Source of the DNA: Odontocerum albicorne
Lineage: Eukaryota; Arthropoda; Insecta; Trichoptera; Odontoceridae
NCBI GenBank assembly: GCA_949825065.1
Contig: OX463838.1
Coordinates: 62,001-126,000 of the forward strand
Direction: 5' to 3'
Length of the DNA stretch: 64,000 bases
Below the pieces are notes generated by a model. The model worked only from the letters and a program-made list of their open reading frames with translations. It had not been told where the DNA came from and ran no database searches. The translations under genes and the position numbers were made by a program. This document shows, one piece after another, positions 1 through 11,944 of the stretch (position 1 is its first letter; every line of letters starts with the position of its first letter).

Positions 1-150
1 AAAATTACTTTTCTGTTGGTCACCTTCTCTCAACTGCTCCTGTATTCGTGTGTATCAGCTTTACCAGACTTTCATAATTATTTCTAGTAAACGCATGCGC
101 AAAGCATTTAGAATTATTTTTGAGCATGTGTCGAAAGTCATTCATGACGG

Positions 151-262
151 CATCTATCATGTTTGATTACTTTCATCTGGACATGTATCATGTTTGATTA
201 CTTTCATCTGGGCATCTATCATATTTGATTACTTTCATCTGGGCATCTATCATATTTGATTA
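151..262. repeat. 31-bp tandem repeat, ~3.6 copies
   Basis: The unit contains GCATCTATCATGTTTGATTA and then CTTTCATCTGG. Later copies change CATGTTT to CATATTT. Confidence 0.9.
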
Positions 263-744
263 TTTTTTTAATTTAATGATATTTCCCAATTTTCAAGTTG
301 TTGTCTCTTAATTCGCTTCCTATTAAAGTCTCCTTTTAAGGAAGGTGATCTATAGTATGATGCACTGTAACTGTTATATGTCGTGCACATTATCACATTT
401 GCTGTCCGCCGAGCTTGTGGCAAAGGCAAGCCCGTAGTTACTCTACACCTGCTCGCTTCAGCACACAGTTCATCTACTCGCACCTCTACTCACGCGATCC
501 TCAATGTCCCCGATCACCATGAGTGTTCCGTGTACTCTTTGCGCGAAACGTAACTGAAGAGTTGAGTAATGCGTCGGGTGCAAGACGTAAGTTTCTCAGA
601 CACAGAAATATTGAAAAAAATCAAGGTTTTAAACAATGTGCAGTATCACTCCTCGAGAGACCTTCAGTAAGTACATACCTGCTCATTTTAAATCTAATTT
701 TAAGGAATAGCCGCATTTTTTATTGACATTTTCAGTATTTAAAG

Positions 745-885
745 ACAGATCTTTAAACTTGTTTATCTTCATTCCTTCAAGAGATGAAATCCCTTCAGCC
801 TTTGTTGAGCACTCTTGACTGAGTTAGCTCTCTAAACGGCGCTATATAAATTATCTTTTTATTATTATGATTATTACATATTTGT
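745..885 (+). mobile_element. LINE 3' end (family J) fragment
   Basis: It contains GCTCTCTAAACGGCGCTATA followed by AATTATC and a TTTTATTATTATG tail. The same 3' end recurs at 6.05, 8.5, 46.8 and 56.5 kb (plus) and at 44.8 and 51.4 kb (minus). A simple (TTA)n-like tail is usual for LINE 3' ends. Confidence 0.6.
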
Positions 886-1240
886 ATTTTTTTTTATCCT
901 ACACTGGATATTTATATTTTTGACACTGCTGTCACGATAAAATAATATTTCATTATTTATTTTTAAAACTTCCCCAAAGCTTAACGCGAGCAGTTTGCTA
1001 GGACAGATACTATATATGATAGACTGTCTACACAACTGCAAAGCCAGGAGAGTATTGAAACGTTAACGACTCATTGAATAGAAATACTCGTACTTTGCGA
1101 ATGCTCCTGCTCTTGTGGTGAATGCAATTATTATAACTAAACAGTTCTATGTTATGTACAAATAAGCCTGCAATCCTAATAATAGTGATCGTAACAAACA
1201 ACTGTAAATGTTAAACCGGGCGAGAGACGTCAAGTAAAAT
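880..1240. other. AT-rich spacer, nothing recognised
   Basis: Unique AT-rich sequence. The only notable item is one TACTCGTA octamer at about 1085. Confidence 0.5.
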
Positions 1241-1800
1241 AATTCCATAAAGAATCGCGACTCCCGCGTTTGAGAAGCTCAGCTGAAAGCTAATTAGACT
1301 TTGTGTTTCTCGCATAAAATTAATCCCGTTTCCCTGATTTGCATTAGTTGTGTTGGCGCGCCGAGTCCGCTATTTTATAATAGATTACAAACCTAATGAT
1401 ATTTCCCGCCGAGCGCCCCCTACCCCTCTCCGACAGCCACCCCTCAGCCTCCGCGGAGGCACCGGGTGATGCGAGCGGGAGGGGAAGGGAGGGGAGGGGT
1501 GGGTAGGGAATAATGTATATATTCTGTTTCAGTAATTAATACATCCGACTGGCGGAGATCCTGGCGGAGGCGCTGCGGAGGAGGGAGATGCAGAGATACC
1601 GGGATACTGGATACAGCCTCCCAGATGGAGTACCGAATTAAAGGCTTAAGCGTATTACCTACATTCAAATTACGTTGTGATTCGCTAATTAAAATTTTTA
1701 GCTAATTTGAATACTAATTACGGCATCCTTTCGCTCGGCGCGGCCGTTTTAAATTCAATTTGTATTTTTGTTTAAATATGCGCGCTGACTTTCAGAGGGT
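1240..1800. promoter_or_regulatory. Candidate regulatory island 1 (GC-rich plus TAAT-rich)
   Basis: It holds AAAATTAATCCCG (TAATCC core), ATTTGCAT (POU octamer-like), GTAATTAATAC and GC-rich low-complexity stretches. It is candidate cis-regulatory DNA on composition and motifs only. Confidence 0.3.
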
Positions 1801-2114
1801 TTTATGATAGGCAAAGTGAGAAAATATTATTCTGCTCTCTGCTCTCTGCTCTCTGGAAGGTCACGCGATCGGTTGTCGGGCAAGATATGGTAAGATGGCT
1901 GGAACGGGCGCCTTTCATTTTATTTCAAGAAAAAGGTTTAACTCTTTTATTTAGTCACTAGCTTATACAAATATAAAAAGCTGGTATCTAGTGTGAACAT
2001 TCCATGATGGTGTGTCTACTTATTTTCTAGAGTCTACTAATTTTCACGTGTCAATTCATCAAGTATTACATAACGAATTTTAACGCATATTTATGCCATT
2101 TCTTGGTCTCCACA

Positions 2115-3005
2115 AGTTCACTCAACCTGGCCCAAGATTCTCATTACAAATCCTAGAGTTTTATAGGCTGAATTGCACATAAGCTCTATGTGAGGACCAA
2201 ACGCGAGATTGCTGTGGAACAAGACACCCAGATCTTTAATATTATCTGTGCGGGGTATAGGTGTAGATTCTAGTGTATAACTATGAAAGTTCAAGACGTG
2301 TGAGCGATGATACGACATAATTTTGCACTGTGATGCATTGAAATAAAATTTATTATTGTGGCTCCACTCACAAACGTTGTTCAGATCTGACTGTAGGTCT
2401 GAGCAGTCAGTATAGGAACCATTTTATTTTAAGATTTTGAGGTCATCAGCCAAGATAAGGAACGTGATTTTTTTAATAACTCCACCTATATGATATCTTT
2501 AATAAAAATAAGTACATAATAAGGTAACATACGAGTTACTAAGGCCCATGAAGAACACTTGAGTAGGCAGTAAAATAATCGGAGTTGTAGATTCCGTGTG
2601 AAACAAATTGCCCCCTTTCTGTAAGATACTCGTAATGTGACAGCAGCCTTAATATTTGTAAGCTACCTGGGATCCCAACTTCACTCATTTTTTCTAATAT
2701 TTTTAGTGCTTGACGCGATCAAATGCTTTTACAAAGTCATGGTACAAACAATCAATCTGATCGCCACTATCTACAGCCCTTTATAGCCCGACTAGTCGGT
2801 GAAGACCATCAGATTGGATTCGGTAGATCTGCCTCTTCTGAAGCCATATTGCTCATCAATTATGTACGGGTCCACAAACGACCTTAGTATGCGATCCATA
2901 AACATTTTTAAGAGCTTAGCTATTAAAGAGAGTATGGCGATAGGTCTGTAGTTGGTTACATCGTCCTTAAAACATCCATTTTTAAATATGGGAATAACTC
3001 AACAT
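2115..3005 (-). mobile_element. Decayed non-LTR retrotransposon reverse transcriptase
   Basis: Reading the minus strand from about 3000 down gives reverse transcriptase motifs in order across several stops and frameshifts: a VTNYRPIAILSLIAKLLKM block, an EQYGFRRGRST block, a DFVKAFDRV motif A, an LADDLKI motif C with the catalytic Asp pair, and a late IKDLGVLFHSNLAFGPHIE block near 2220. The order and spacing match LINE reverse transcriptases of the Jockey/I/CR1 type. Several in-frame stops make it a fossil. No endonuclease domain or 5' end was seen. Confidence 0.83.
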
Positions 3006-4452
3006 TCGGTCAATAAAGTTATATTAAGTTAGACACAAAATGAAAACAACAATTGCCTTTACTCAGTTCTCATGAAATCCGTCCATAGTTACATCTGAAA
3101 CTCAAAACTGAAAATATTTTTTATCAAGTTAATATAGGTAATAAGCGAGAAATTCGATTGAAATGAAATCTCGGTATCTTTGACGGGTGTAAGTGAATAT
3201 AGACATAAATCCGGAGTGGAATTTAGAAATAATATCATAAAATAAGGCAGGTAACAAATTGGCAGACAGGGAATGGAAAAGGAGCGGGAGCGGGAGCAGG
3301 AGCAGGCAGAGGTAGAAGTAATAAAGCAAAAAGGATTATAAAAGGACTAATGGTCATTAATATTTCCGACACTTGGAGACGCTTAATACGCTTGTCGAGT
3401 TAGCAGTTCCTGCGAGTTGCGAGTTGCGAGTTAGCAGTCAGCGGGCAGCGGGCAGCGAGGGTGGGAGGGAATTCCCGGCTCGGGAAACTTCATTACGCCA
3501 AACGTAAAGGAAAATTCACTAGGACAAATGGAAAAATGTAATTCCCGCGCAAAGTTAGCCAGATCCACTTTGGGCAGCGCGGAATATGAATTTGGAATTC
3601 AGGGTTACATTCAAATGTATTCGCTTCTTCCTTACTTACTCACTTACTTACTTACTTACTTACTAAGGAGAATTCGCGGAATATTATTTCATCTTGTAAA
3701 CTGGCTTGAAATTATTGTATTCTCTTCTATTTAATTCTTGGCGTTATTACATCATATTACATCATATTATATTATATTATATTATATGTTATATGCTATA
3801 TACACGCGACACATTCTTGTTTCATTTGAATAGACACAATTCCTTAAACAGAACATTGTTTCGTGACATTGAGTTACTGCTGTTAATTGTTTATTTATTG
3901 AAAGATATTTAAAGTTATCGCATCCTGCTAACGAGTCGAGCGGGTGGCAGGGAGGGTGACATTTGCAGTTATTTCCATCGCTCTCTATGCCCTCGACTAC
4001 CTCAAACGTCACCTTTTAAATATTTATGATGCATTCGACCAGTTTATTTCGGCGGTCTTTCATATTTCCGTTGGTTTCGCTCAAAGTATTAATTATCCAA
4101 CATTTAAAGAGCAGTCTTTTTCGATAAAACAAAAAAACCATATTCTTGAAGATTTTCTGGTAGATCACCGTGTACGATATTAAACACTTGTACTAATCTA
4201 CTTCTACTAGTATTCCTCATATTGGCAACAAACAATCTTATCATAGACCACCATCACCATCATCACCGACATAAGAGCCTAACTTACAAAGTCTCCGTTC
4301 ACAGAGCAGATGTCCAAAGAACAATGTATTGTATTTTACTTTACATCTGATACATGTTTCACCCAGTTATGAAAATATATTAATTGAGTCTAAATATAAC
4401 ATAATGACAAGAAGAACTACGAGTACGTTACTCGTACGAGTGCATCCCTTTG

Positions 4453-4610
4453 ATGTGACTCAGTTATACCTATAAAGTTTATTGCCCTCAATTTACCCAT
4501 CGAGATGTAAACACTTTCATCATCATGCAACAAGTGTTAAGGAGTTTAATCTTCAGTTTAGCCATCGAGATGGGCTAGTATCAGAAAATTCATTCAGCAA
4601 GGTCCGTGAA
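4453..4610 (-). mobile_element. Dispersed element, family E (minus copy)
   Basis: On the minus strand CCTTGCTGAATGAATTTTCT, CATCTCGATGGCTAAAC, ATTAAACTCCTTAACAC and TATAACTGAGTCACATCA match 10925-11040 on the plus strand in the same order. Nothing coding is visible. Confidence 0.5.
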
Positions 4611-4754
4611 TACGGCACCGGACACAGACTTCATTTACGGTGGCGTTTATGATTGTCCGGTACATAAACATGAACAAAAGTTTGCTATTTTCCTCGTTAG
4701 TAATTTGTATTTGTATAAAATGTACCCAGATCTCTTCTAACGTTCAAAGAGTTA

Positions 4755-4994
4755 TATACAAGCGTACCAATATACAAACGTACCAATATACAAGCGTACC
4801 AATATACAAGCGTGCCAATATACAAGCGTACCAATATACAAGCGTACCAATATACAAGCGTACCAATATACAAGCGTACCAATATACAAGCGTACCAATA
4901 TACAAGCGTACCAATATACAAGCGTACCAATATACAAGCGTACCAATATACAAGCGTACCAATATACAAGCGTACCAATATACAAGCGTACCAA
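4755..4994. repeat. 16-bp tandem repeat, 15 copies
   Basis: The unit is TATACAAGCGTACCAA, with two early variants (ACAAACG and GCGTGCC). Open frames on both strands over it are by-products of a stop-free 16-bp period. Confidence 0.95.
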
Positions 4995-5299
4995 TGAAAA
5001 CAATTAGGGATAGAGGCATGGGTCATATAAATACTCTTTGCAATAAATGTGTCGCAAAAATCTCTTTTGGACTCGTTCAATTATCAAAGAAGTTTGTATA
5101 CATTTCGGGTTCCAAATGAAAGAGTCGCACTCTAATCTATTACGAACCAGTGACTTAAATAAAGATCTCATATCAATAAAAAAATGTATTAGCCTTTGAA
5201 ACCAAAACTGTTTGGTCTGCTTATCCAAAGTACATTTGCGTCAGTAACCCTTGACCTTAACAGGATCCGAAAACTCGAAAAAGAATGAGCAGTAGCATT

Positions 5300-5580
5300 A
5301 GAACTGGAGCGGCATCGCCTCGAGTTGAAAATCTTCGACTCTGTTCTGCCTTGTCCAAAATTAAGAGCAGAATTGGAAGAAATAGGACGGCATCACAATG
5401 AAAAGCCTCGACTCTGTTCTGCCTTGTCCAAAATTAAGAGCTGGATCGTAAGAAATAGGACGGCATCACAATGAAAAGCCTCGACTCTATTCTGTCTTGT
5501 CCAAAATTAAGAGCTGGATCGTAAGAAATAGGACAGCATCGCCATAGATAGCCTCGACTCTGTTCTGCTTCGTCCAAAAT
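5300..5580. repeat. 73-bp tandem repeat, ~3.8 copies
   Basis: CTCGACTCTGTTCTGCCTTG recurs at 73-bp spacing (5335, 5408, 5481, 5554), followed by TCCAAAATTAAGAGC and AAGAAATAGGACGGCATC. The first part is diverged. Confidence 0.9.
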
Positions 5581-5784
5581 TTCATGATGTTAATTTAGTG
5601 TAATAATCTAATGAACTTTGAGATGATTTGGGCACATGGAACAAATAAATAAAAAAGAATAACAAACAATGTATATAGTACAAGGCGTATCGTAGAGGAA
5701 AAACCAAAGAAAGTACCGTTGTGTCACGTGCGTGACATTTTGAAAGAAGGAAAATTAAGAGCAGGGAAGTCTTGTTTGTGCTCC

Positions 5785-5875
5785 CCTGAAGATGATGTGA
5801 AAGCCTTGAAACCGGTAGGATTATACCGTTACAAAAAGGTTGAATAAACAGTGTTTGGTAAAACAAATTACAAAA
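5785..5875 (+). mobile_element. Dispersed element end, family F (CCGGTAGG block)
   Basis: GAAGATGATGTGAAAGCCTT, GAAACCGGTAGGATTATACC, GTTACAAAAAGGTTGAATAA and AGTGTTTGGTAAAACAAATT match both arms of the foldback at 38.2-38.36 kb. It looks like the 3' end of a mobile element. The family is unknown to me. Confidence 0.5.
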
Positions 5876-5879
5876 AATG

Positions 5880-6110
5880 GACTGTTCCAGATCGATTCAA
5901 AAGGGCGGGATACTCGGGCCGGTATTATGATACAGGTGTTTACACATTGCTGGTCCTGTAGAGTGTAATAGTATGCTTACAATAAATATGTATTTTGAAA
6001 TATTTTTAATCTGTCATAATGTAGGTTCGTGTCCCGAATTAGCGTGACTTTGAGGAAAGTTACTCTATAAACGGCGCTGTATAAATTGTCTTTTATTATT
6101 ATTAGAAGAC
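5880..6110 (+). mobile_element. LINE 3' end (family J) copy
   Basis: It starts with ATCGATTCAAAAGGGCGGGA, matching the 56.0 kb copy, and ends with TACTCTATAAACGGCGCTGT and a TTTTATTATTATT tail. The middle is degraded. The upstream neighbour is a copy of the CCGGTAGGATTATACCGTTA element. Confidence 0.6.
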
Positions 6111-6229
6111 CCTTGCTCGAGGAACCATAAGCTCCAAACAATGTTGAAAACTGAGAATTAGCCGATGTGTATGGTATATCTACAATAACTATAATGTTAT
6201 ATCTGTAGAGTTAGCGGTGACTGGCGTCT

Positions 6230-6620
6230 TAGCGCCCCTCCCCCTTCCCCGTCACACCGAGGGCCGGGGCGCCGGAATCCATTATTCCGGGCGCTCCTCT
6301 CTCCGGGGCGGCGCGGCACGGCTCGGCTCGGCACGGCACGGCTCGGCACGGCACGGCACGGCTGCCGGGTGAATTATTAAAACAACAGTCGTCAAATAAT
6401 ACAGGAATTGGATTAATCCAAGTTTGTTTGATATGGAAATGGCTCCGCGCGTGTAACCCTATCTCGACCCGCGCCCCGGTCAGGGCCGACTCCGGGACCG
6501 CTCCAATCTGACGTCCAACCGTTATCGCTATTGTTTTTCTTATTTCCTTCAAATATAAATATATGTACCGGAATATTGAACAATAAATTAATTTGTTATT
6601 CCACTAATTAGATTAATCCC
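6230..6620. promoter_or_regulatory. Candidate regulatory island 2
   Basis: A GC-rich block is followed by AATAAATTAATTTGTTATTC and ACTAATTAGATTAATCCCC, with adjacent TAATTA and TAATCC sites. No coding signal is convincing. Confidence 0.35.
6311..6364. repeat. 5-bp GC repeat (GGCAC/GGCTC)
   Basis: A run of CGGCACGGCTCGG pentamers lies inside a GC-rich island. Confidence 0.8.
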
Positions 6621-7500
6621 CGCTACACGTGTTTCTGCCTCCTATCCCGAGGCTTTCTTCAGATAGAATGATCGCGGTTTTTCAAAAGAGCAGCGCTTAG
6701 GTCAGCCAGGCGGGTGTCACGTTACTATATGTCAGACTACCCACAGAAAAAGTGTGGGTGGTCTATTGACGAAATGATTTAAATTTTAATAAATCAATAA
6801 CATTGTTTTATACTACGAGTACAATAAAAACGTATAATACCTACTACTCGTATTTTCTATTATATTACACTGTATCATACATTTTAATTAATATAGATAC
6901 AATATAAACTGGTCTCGTAACAAACCTAGACCATTCCGCCCGAAGAGAGCCTCGTGATGTGAGGTAAAAACACATGTAGCGTGGATTAACGTAATTAGTA
7001 GAATAACAAAGGGAAATTTTATTAAAGATTCTACAATAATGTGGAGTGTAAAGTTAAAGGCGACACATTTGATAGCAATACGAGTAAATGTGTAGGAATG
7101 TTTAAATTAACGAACCTTTGTCCAAATGTGATCAAATTCTCATAATTATATTCCAGTAATCTCGCATTAATTGCGGAAAACATTCTTGATTAAAAAACAT
7201 ACACTCCCAAATACTCGTAGTACACTCGAATACAGCAAATACGAGTAGTCGTAATCAAGTATCGTGCATTTCTAAATAACGTAACACGTCTCGTCAGAAA
7301 ACGTCAAAATAAAAATGAAGAATTTATAACATACGAGTATGTACACTTGTAATAAAAAAAGGATGTCGTGCGCCACCAACCGACTGCATCGATACTCTCT
7401 GATTTTTTCAACCAGTTCATACCATGATCATATATAGGGGCGGGCCTAACATCGGTTAGGCCCGGTCCAATTGCTATTATTATTGTTATTGCGTATTGAC
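6620..7500. other. AT-rich spacer with several TACTCGTA/TACGAGTA octamers
   Basis: No gene is supported. Octamers occur near 6814, 6848, 7213, 7240 and 7330, and the small GC hairpin at 7441-7464 ends the spacer. Confidence 0.5.
7441..7464. repeat. Short GC hairpin
   Basis: CGGGCCTAAC and GTTAGGCCCG pair perfectly around the loop ATCG. It stands alone in AT-rich sequence and no function is visible. Confidence 0.6.
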
Positions 7501-8439
7501 GCGAGTAATGCTAACCCTTAGAGCGGCACTTTCAAGGGGCGGCAAATTTGAAATGAAAGTAAACGAACAATATAGTCTGAAATACGTTGTGTCTTACTAT
7601 TCAAGATTGAGAACTTCTGACTTAAGATTGAGAACTTCTTTCTATTCAAGATTGAGAACTTCTGAAAAGCATTATGGATGCAATGAAAAAAATTAAATAT
7701 AATTAAAGAAAACATCCAAAAGATGCGTTAGACCTCAAAACAATGAGCTATGCGTCAATTTAAAAAATGTGCTCGCTTGTTTTTGTTCACCTCGTCAGAA
7801 AGTCAAAATGTGCCCGAGATAATTCTTCGGCAAAAATAATGATCGAGATGTGCTCGTATCTTCGGTACCTGAAGGTAAATACGAGTATATTCTGCTCGTG
7901 TGATCCTATGATATTATAGGATGATAGTGTAACTCGTGGTCATGGCACATTTGAAAGTTCTGCGTAACGAATCAGATCGTATACTTTAGATCGGACTCCG
8001 ATTCGAGTAAGTCTCAAAAGTACGTAAGTATTTAATAGCTACGAGTATTTTAGTAAGATGTGCCCTCGTGTATCTTCCGTACAAACCTTTCATCTCACCC
8101 AAACCCTCGGTATCTAATCTTCTCTCGGAATGGATTCACCATCTCCTTTAATACACCTGAAGCAGTGCTGGGCTCGGCCAGATTATTTCTTGTGGATTCA
8201 ACATTCAAAAAATTGCTGAAACATTCGTTCTTTTTACTTATTTGGCTATTTTTATTTTTTATTTTTCATGAGTTACTGACAGTAAAAGTTGTTTTTATCT
8301 CGAAAGTCTACAATTCAAATATAAGTTGAGAAATTGTGATTGAATATGTGAGATTTAATTTTTTTATTATTTACTTTTAAATGACGATAAGGCAGGCATA
8401 TGTTACTAGTATACCTGTTGGGAACCAGTGATTACGTAT

Positions 8440-8545
8440 TCTTATGTGCTTCTGAAAAGGTTCGAATCCCTCGTTAGAATGACCATGAGAAGAGTTTGCT
8501 CTCTGAGCAGCTATAAAATTTTTCCTTTTTTATTCTGCTTTAAAT
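8440..8545 (+). mobile_element. LINE 3' end (family J) fragment with GGTTCGAATCCC block
   Basis: GGTTCGAATCCCTCGTTAGA is followed by AGAGTTTGCTCTCTGAGCAG and a T-rich tail. The GGTTCGAATCC string looks like a pol III B box. It occupies the same place in other family J 3' ends (about 56.47 kb), so it may be part of the LINE tail or of a SINE that shares it. Confidence 0.55.
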
Positions 8546-8607
8546 TTTTTATTTTATACCGTATTATCAGTTTTTTTTTATTCCTTAATTAAAATAAATG
8601 TAATTTA

Positions 8608-8820
8608 TGCTATAAGGTAAGGTGAGGTAATTGCCTCCCAATTGATGCTATAAGGTAAGGTAAGGTAATTGCCTCCCAATTGATGCTATAAGGTAAGGTA
8701 AGGTAATTGCCTCCCAATTGATGCTATAAGGTAAGGTAAGGTAAGGTAAGGTAATTGCCTCCCAATTGATGCTATAAGGTAAGGTAAGGTAAGGTAAGGT
8801 AAGGTAATTGCCTCCCAATT
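8608..8820. repeat. Nested repeat: 5 units, each with an AAGGT pentamer run
   Basis: Each unit is TGCTAT, an AAGGT run, then AATTGCCTCCCAATTGA. The pentamer run has 3, 3, 3, 5 and 6 members from left to right, so unit length grows along the array. Confidence 0.95.
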
Positions 8821-9149
8821 CTCCAAATATAATCCATATCTGATGGTGAGTTTAAGGGTCAGTCTATTTCATTTTTAATCACATTTTCTTAATACTTAGA
8901 AAATAATATTTATTAAAATGAGGGGTTTATAATGTATTATATTATTTTTTTAACAAAAATCAAGCGCTTCACTATTTTTATTCCTTTTCAAAACAGTTGA
9001 ATAAATAGTTTTGCTCGATACTGACTCTGACAGACGCTTTAGTGTTTGAACTCGTTGTGGAGTACATGGAAGTGTACAATAATATTATATAATACATTGT
9101 ATTGTGTTGTATTGTATTGTATAATATATTATTCTATGACCTCCGCGTC

Positions 9150-9735
9150 CTTCCTCGCATATCCGCTTATCTGCATATTATCGGACAGATCCATCCATCT
9201 CCCGTTCAGCGCTGCCGGAGCCGAACAGATAATGTTATTTTAATGATGAGAATTTTATGACTCTCTTATGGAGTTTCACAATTATGATTTATTGCGCGAT
9301 GAATCGCTTCCCGATGCGATGCAATGCACGCTCCGCTTCCCGATGCCGGGACTGGGACGGGGACGGGGACGGGAGTCAAGCGCTCTACGAAAGAACAAAG
9401 ACTCGAGTTTTATCGGGGTCCATACAAAAGATTGAGATCTCAGTGACATTTATATGGAGTGCGGATGCATTACCGGATTATTGGTGGCCGACGCGTCCTC
9501 GGGGCGAGCGGAGAAGACGGAACAGAATGAGTGGAGGGTGCAGGGTGCAGGGCGCAGGACGTAGGGCACGCGGCCTTCCAGCTCGTGTCATTGCGGAACA
9601 ATGCGCTCCTCGCCTCGCCCCGCCTCATCCAGCAAGCATCCGCGCAGCAATATTGCGCCATCTCGACAGCGGAAGGAGAAATGCTTCCGGCCGCGTGCCG
9701 ACAGGGGTGAGCAACCCATGTTGGGGCATTTAAGA
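9150..9735. promoter_or_regulatory. Candidate regulatory island 3
   Basis: The block is GC-rich with GGGACGGGGACGGG and CAGGGTGCAGGGCGCAGG runs. A 158-codon plus-strand frame (9257-9733) crosses it, but its protein is low complexity in parts, has no recognised domain and reads like translated GC-rich DNA. Confidence 0.25.
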
Positions 9736-9924
9736 ATTGACTTAAAAAACGTTAAATGACTTTAGGCGAAAAAAATAGCACTAAAGTCTAGCACGTTACA
9801 GTGCGGTCATACAACTCAATTTAGTAATGAGTGTACGAGTACCCATACTATTATGAGTGTACGAGTACCCATACTATTAGAGCATAAGTAACATGACGTG
9901 TTTTATACTCGTAATTGTACCGGG

Positions 9925-10829
9925 CTTTGTCTATCATACGAGTAGATCGTGCTAACTACCGTTTTGTTGTAAACCTTTGTCTATCATACGAGTAGATCGT
10001 GCTAACTACCGTTTTGTTGTAAACCTTTGTCTATCATACGAGTAGATCGTGCTAACTACCGTTTTGTTGTAAACCTTTGTCTATCATACGAGTAGATCGT
10101 GCTAACTACCGTTTTGTTGTAAACCTTTGTCTATCATACGAGTAGATCGTGCTAACTACCGTTTTGTTGTAAACCTTTGTCTATCATACGAGTAGATCGT
10201 GCTAACTACCGTTTTGTTGTAAACCTTTGTCTATCATACGAGTAGATCGTGCTAACTACCGTTTTGTTGAAAACCTTTGTCTATCATACGAGTAGATCGT
10301 GCTAACTACCGTTTTGTTGTAAACCTTTGTCTATCATACGAGTAGATCGTGCTAACTACCGTTTTGTTGTAAACCTTTGTCTATCATACGAGTAGATCGT
10401 GCTAACTACCGTTTTGTTGTAAACCTTTGTCTATCATACGAGTAGATCGTGCTAACTACCGTTTTGTTGTAAACCTTTGTCTATCATACGAGTAGATCGT
10501 GCTAACTACCGTTTTGTTGTAAACCTTTGTCTATCATACGAGTAGATCGTGCTAACTACCGTTTTGTTGTAAACCTTTGTCTATCATACGAGTAGATCGT
10601 GCTAACTACCGTTTTGTTGTAAACCTTTGTCTATCATACGAGTAGATCGTGCTAACTACCGTTTTGTTGTAAACCTTTGTCTATCATACGAGTAGATCGT
10701 GCTAACTGCCGTTTTGTTGTAAACCTTTGTCTATCATACGAGTAGATCGTGCTAACTACCGTTTTGTTGTAAACCTTTGTCTATCATACGAGTAGATCGT
10801 GCTAACTACCGTTTTGTTGTAAACCTTTT
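9925..10829. repeat. 50-bp tandem repeat, ~18 copies
   Basis: The unit contains CTTTGTCTATCATACGAGTA and then GATCGTGCTAACTACCGTTT. Copies are almost identical; single changes are seen at about 10270 (TTGA) and 10708 (CTGCC). Each unit contains one TACGAGTA octamer. Confidence 0.97.
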
Positions 10830-10922
10830 GAAAATGTCAATTATATTATTAACGTCATAGTGAATTTAAATTTTCGATGTCGTATTTACGAATTGAGCTG
10901 TGAAGAGTATCGTAACTTGCAC

Positions 10923-11045
10923 GTGGAATGACCTTGTTGGATGAATTTTCTGATATTGACATCTTCCACATCTCCGTGGATAAATTAATTATTAAACTCC
11001 TTAATATAGTTTGTACGCATAACTGAGTCACTTCACTTCACTTCA
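10923..11045 (+). mobile_element. Dispersed element, family E (plus copy)
   Basis: ACCTTGTTGGATGAATTTTC, CACATCTCCGTGGATAAATT, ATTAAACTCCTTAATATAG and CATAACTGAGTCACTTCA match the minus strand of 4453-4610. It ends in a short CACTT run (ACTTCACTTCACTTCAC). Confidence 0.5.
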
Positions 11046-11204
11046 CAGGGAAACACGAGTAACATGCCATTGATAGTATTGTCATTATGTTAATTTAGAT
11101 GTAATCTTTGATTTTTTTCTTGGTATTTGATGTAATTGGGCTAAACCTTTATTGGGTTAAACCTTTATTGAATAAAATAGAGCGAGAATTAAGATAGTCA
11201 GTCA

Positions 11205-11460
11205 ATGTGATCCTACCACCACCCACGCTGCTATGGGGGACAAAATAAGTTTCCATCCAATGCGATCTACACTAGAAGGTCGAAATTTCCTTTTTTTATA
11301 AGCGTGACATCACGTAGTGACAAAGAAGAAACTTTCTAAAGGGACTCCTTCTTCAGTGGCGACACACCTGAGTGTTAAAAGAATAGTAGCGACGACGGAC
11401 TTAAAATCCGACAACACGAGAGGAGGAAAATAACTCGCAGCGCACTAAATATACTTATCA
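11205..11460 (+). mobile_element. Dispersed element, family D (plus copy)
   Basis: GGGACAAAATAAGTTTCC, GATCTACACTAGAAGGTCGA, GGCGACACACCTGAGTGTTA, TAGCGACGACGGACTTAAAA and AACTCGCAGCGC follow the same order as the reverse complement of 13640-13945. No coding capacity or termini were recognised. It is probably a decayed DNA transposon or MITE. Confidence 0.6.
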
Positions 11461-11639
11461 TGCGACTTAAGGCCTGGAGTTCAAACAACCTACCGTGTTG
11501 CCAGTACTTTCACAGAAAATGACGAACGCAACAAAACTATTATTTAACGCCACTTGGCTTATTATTTAACGAGTAGCTGTCTGTCTGAAGATGAACCGAT
11601 GTAAAACTTAGTGATTATTTTGCAAAGCTAATAAAAGGA

Positions 11640-11880
11640 TTAAGATACGGCGCGAATGCCGAGTGTTGATGGCCGCTGCCTGGATGGTGCGGGCTGGTGC
11701 GGACTGGTGCTAGCCGACTATTAGGCTAGTATATTTGCACCGCCCCGCTGTTTGGCGACGCATCTCGCTGAGGAAGGAATAAACTACCCTCGACAGGCGG
11801 CACGCGCCCGCTCTCAGCCCTCCTCGTGCCCACGTCATGTCGCCGCCCGATGTATTGTTCGCTGAGACATCGCGCAATTA
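11640..11880. other. GC-rich island 4
   Basis: It has GGTGCGGGCTGGTGCGGACT repeats and CGGCACGCGCCCGC blocks. No frame or splice signal is convincing. The island may be regulatory. Confidence 0.25.
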
Positions 11881-11944
11881 AACACACTGTGGGGACTCGA
11901 CAGCGTTTACGAAACGATTTGACATAAACAATATCATTGGAGAC

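Noticed and set aside
7441..7464. GC hairpin resembling a bacterial terminator
   Set aside because: The context is eukaryotic, there is no upstream gene and no T run follows.
9257..9733. 158-codon plus-strand frame
   Set aside because: It crosses a GC-rich island with simple repeats. No domain, splice signal or conserved motif is visible.
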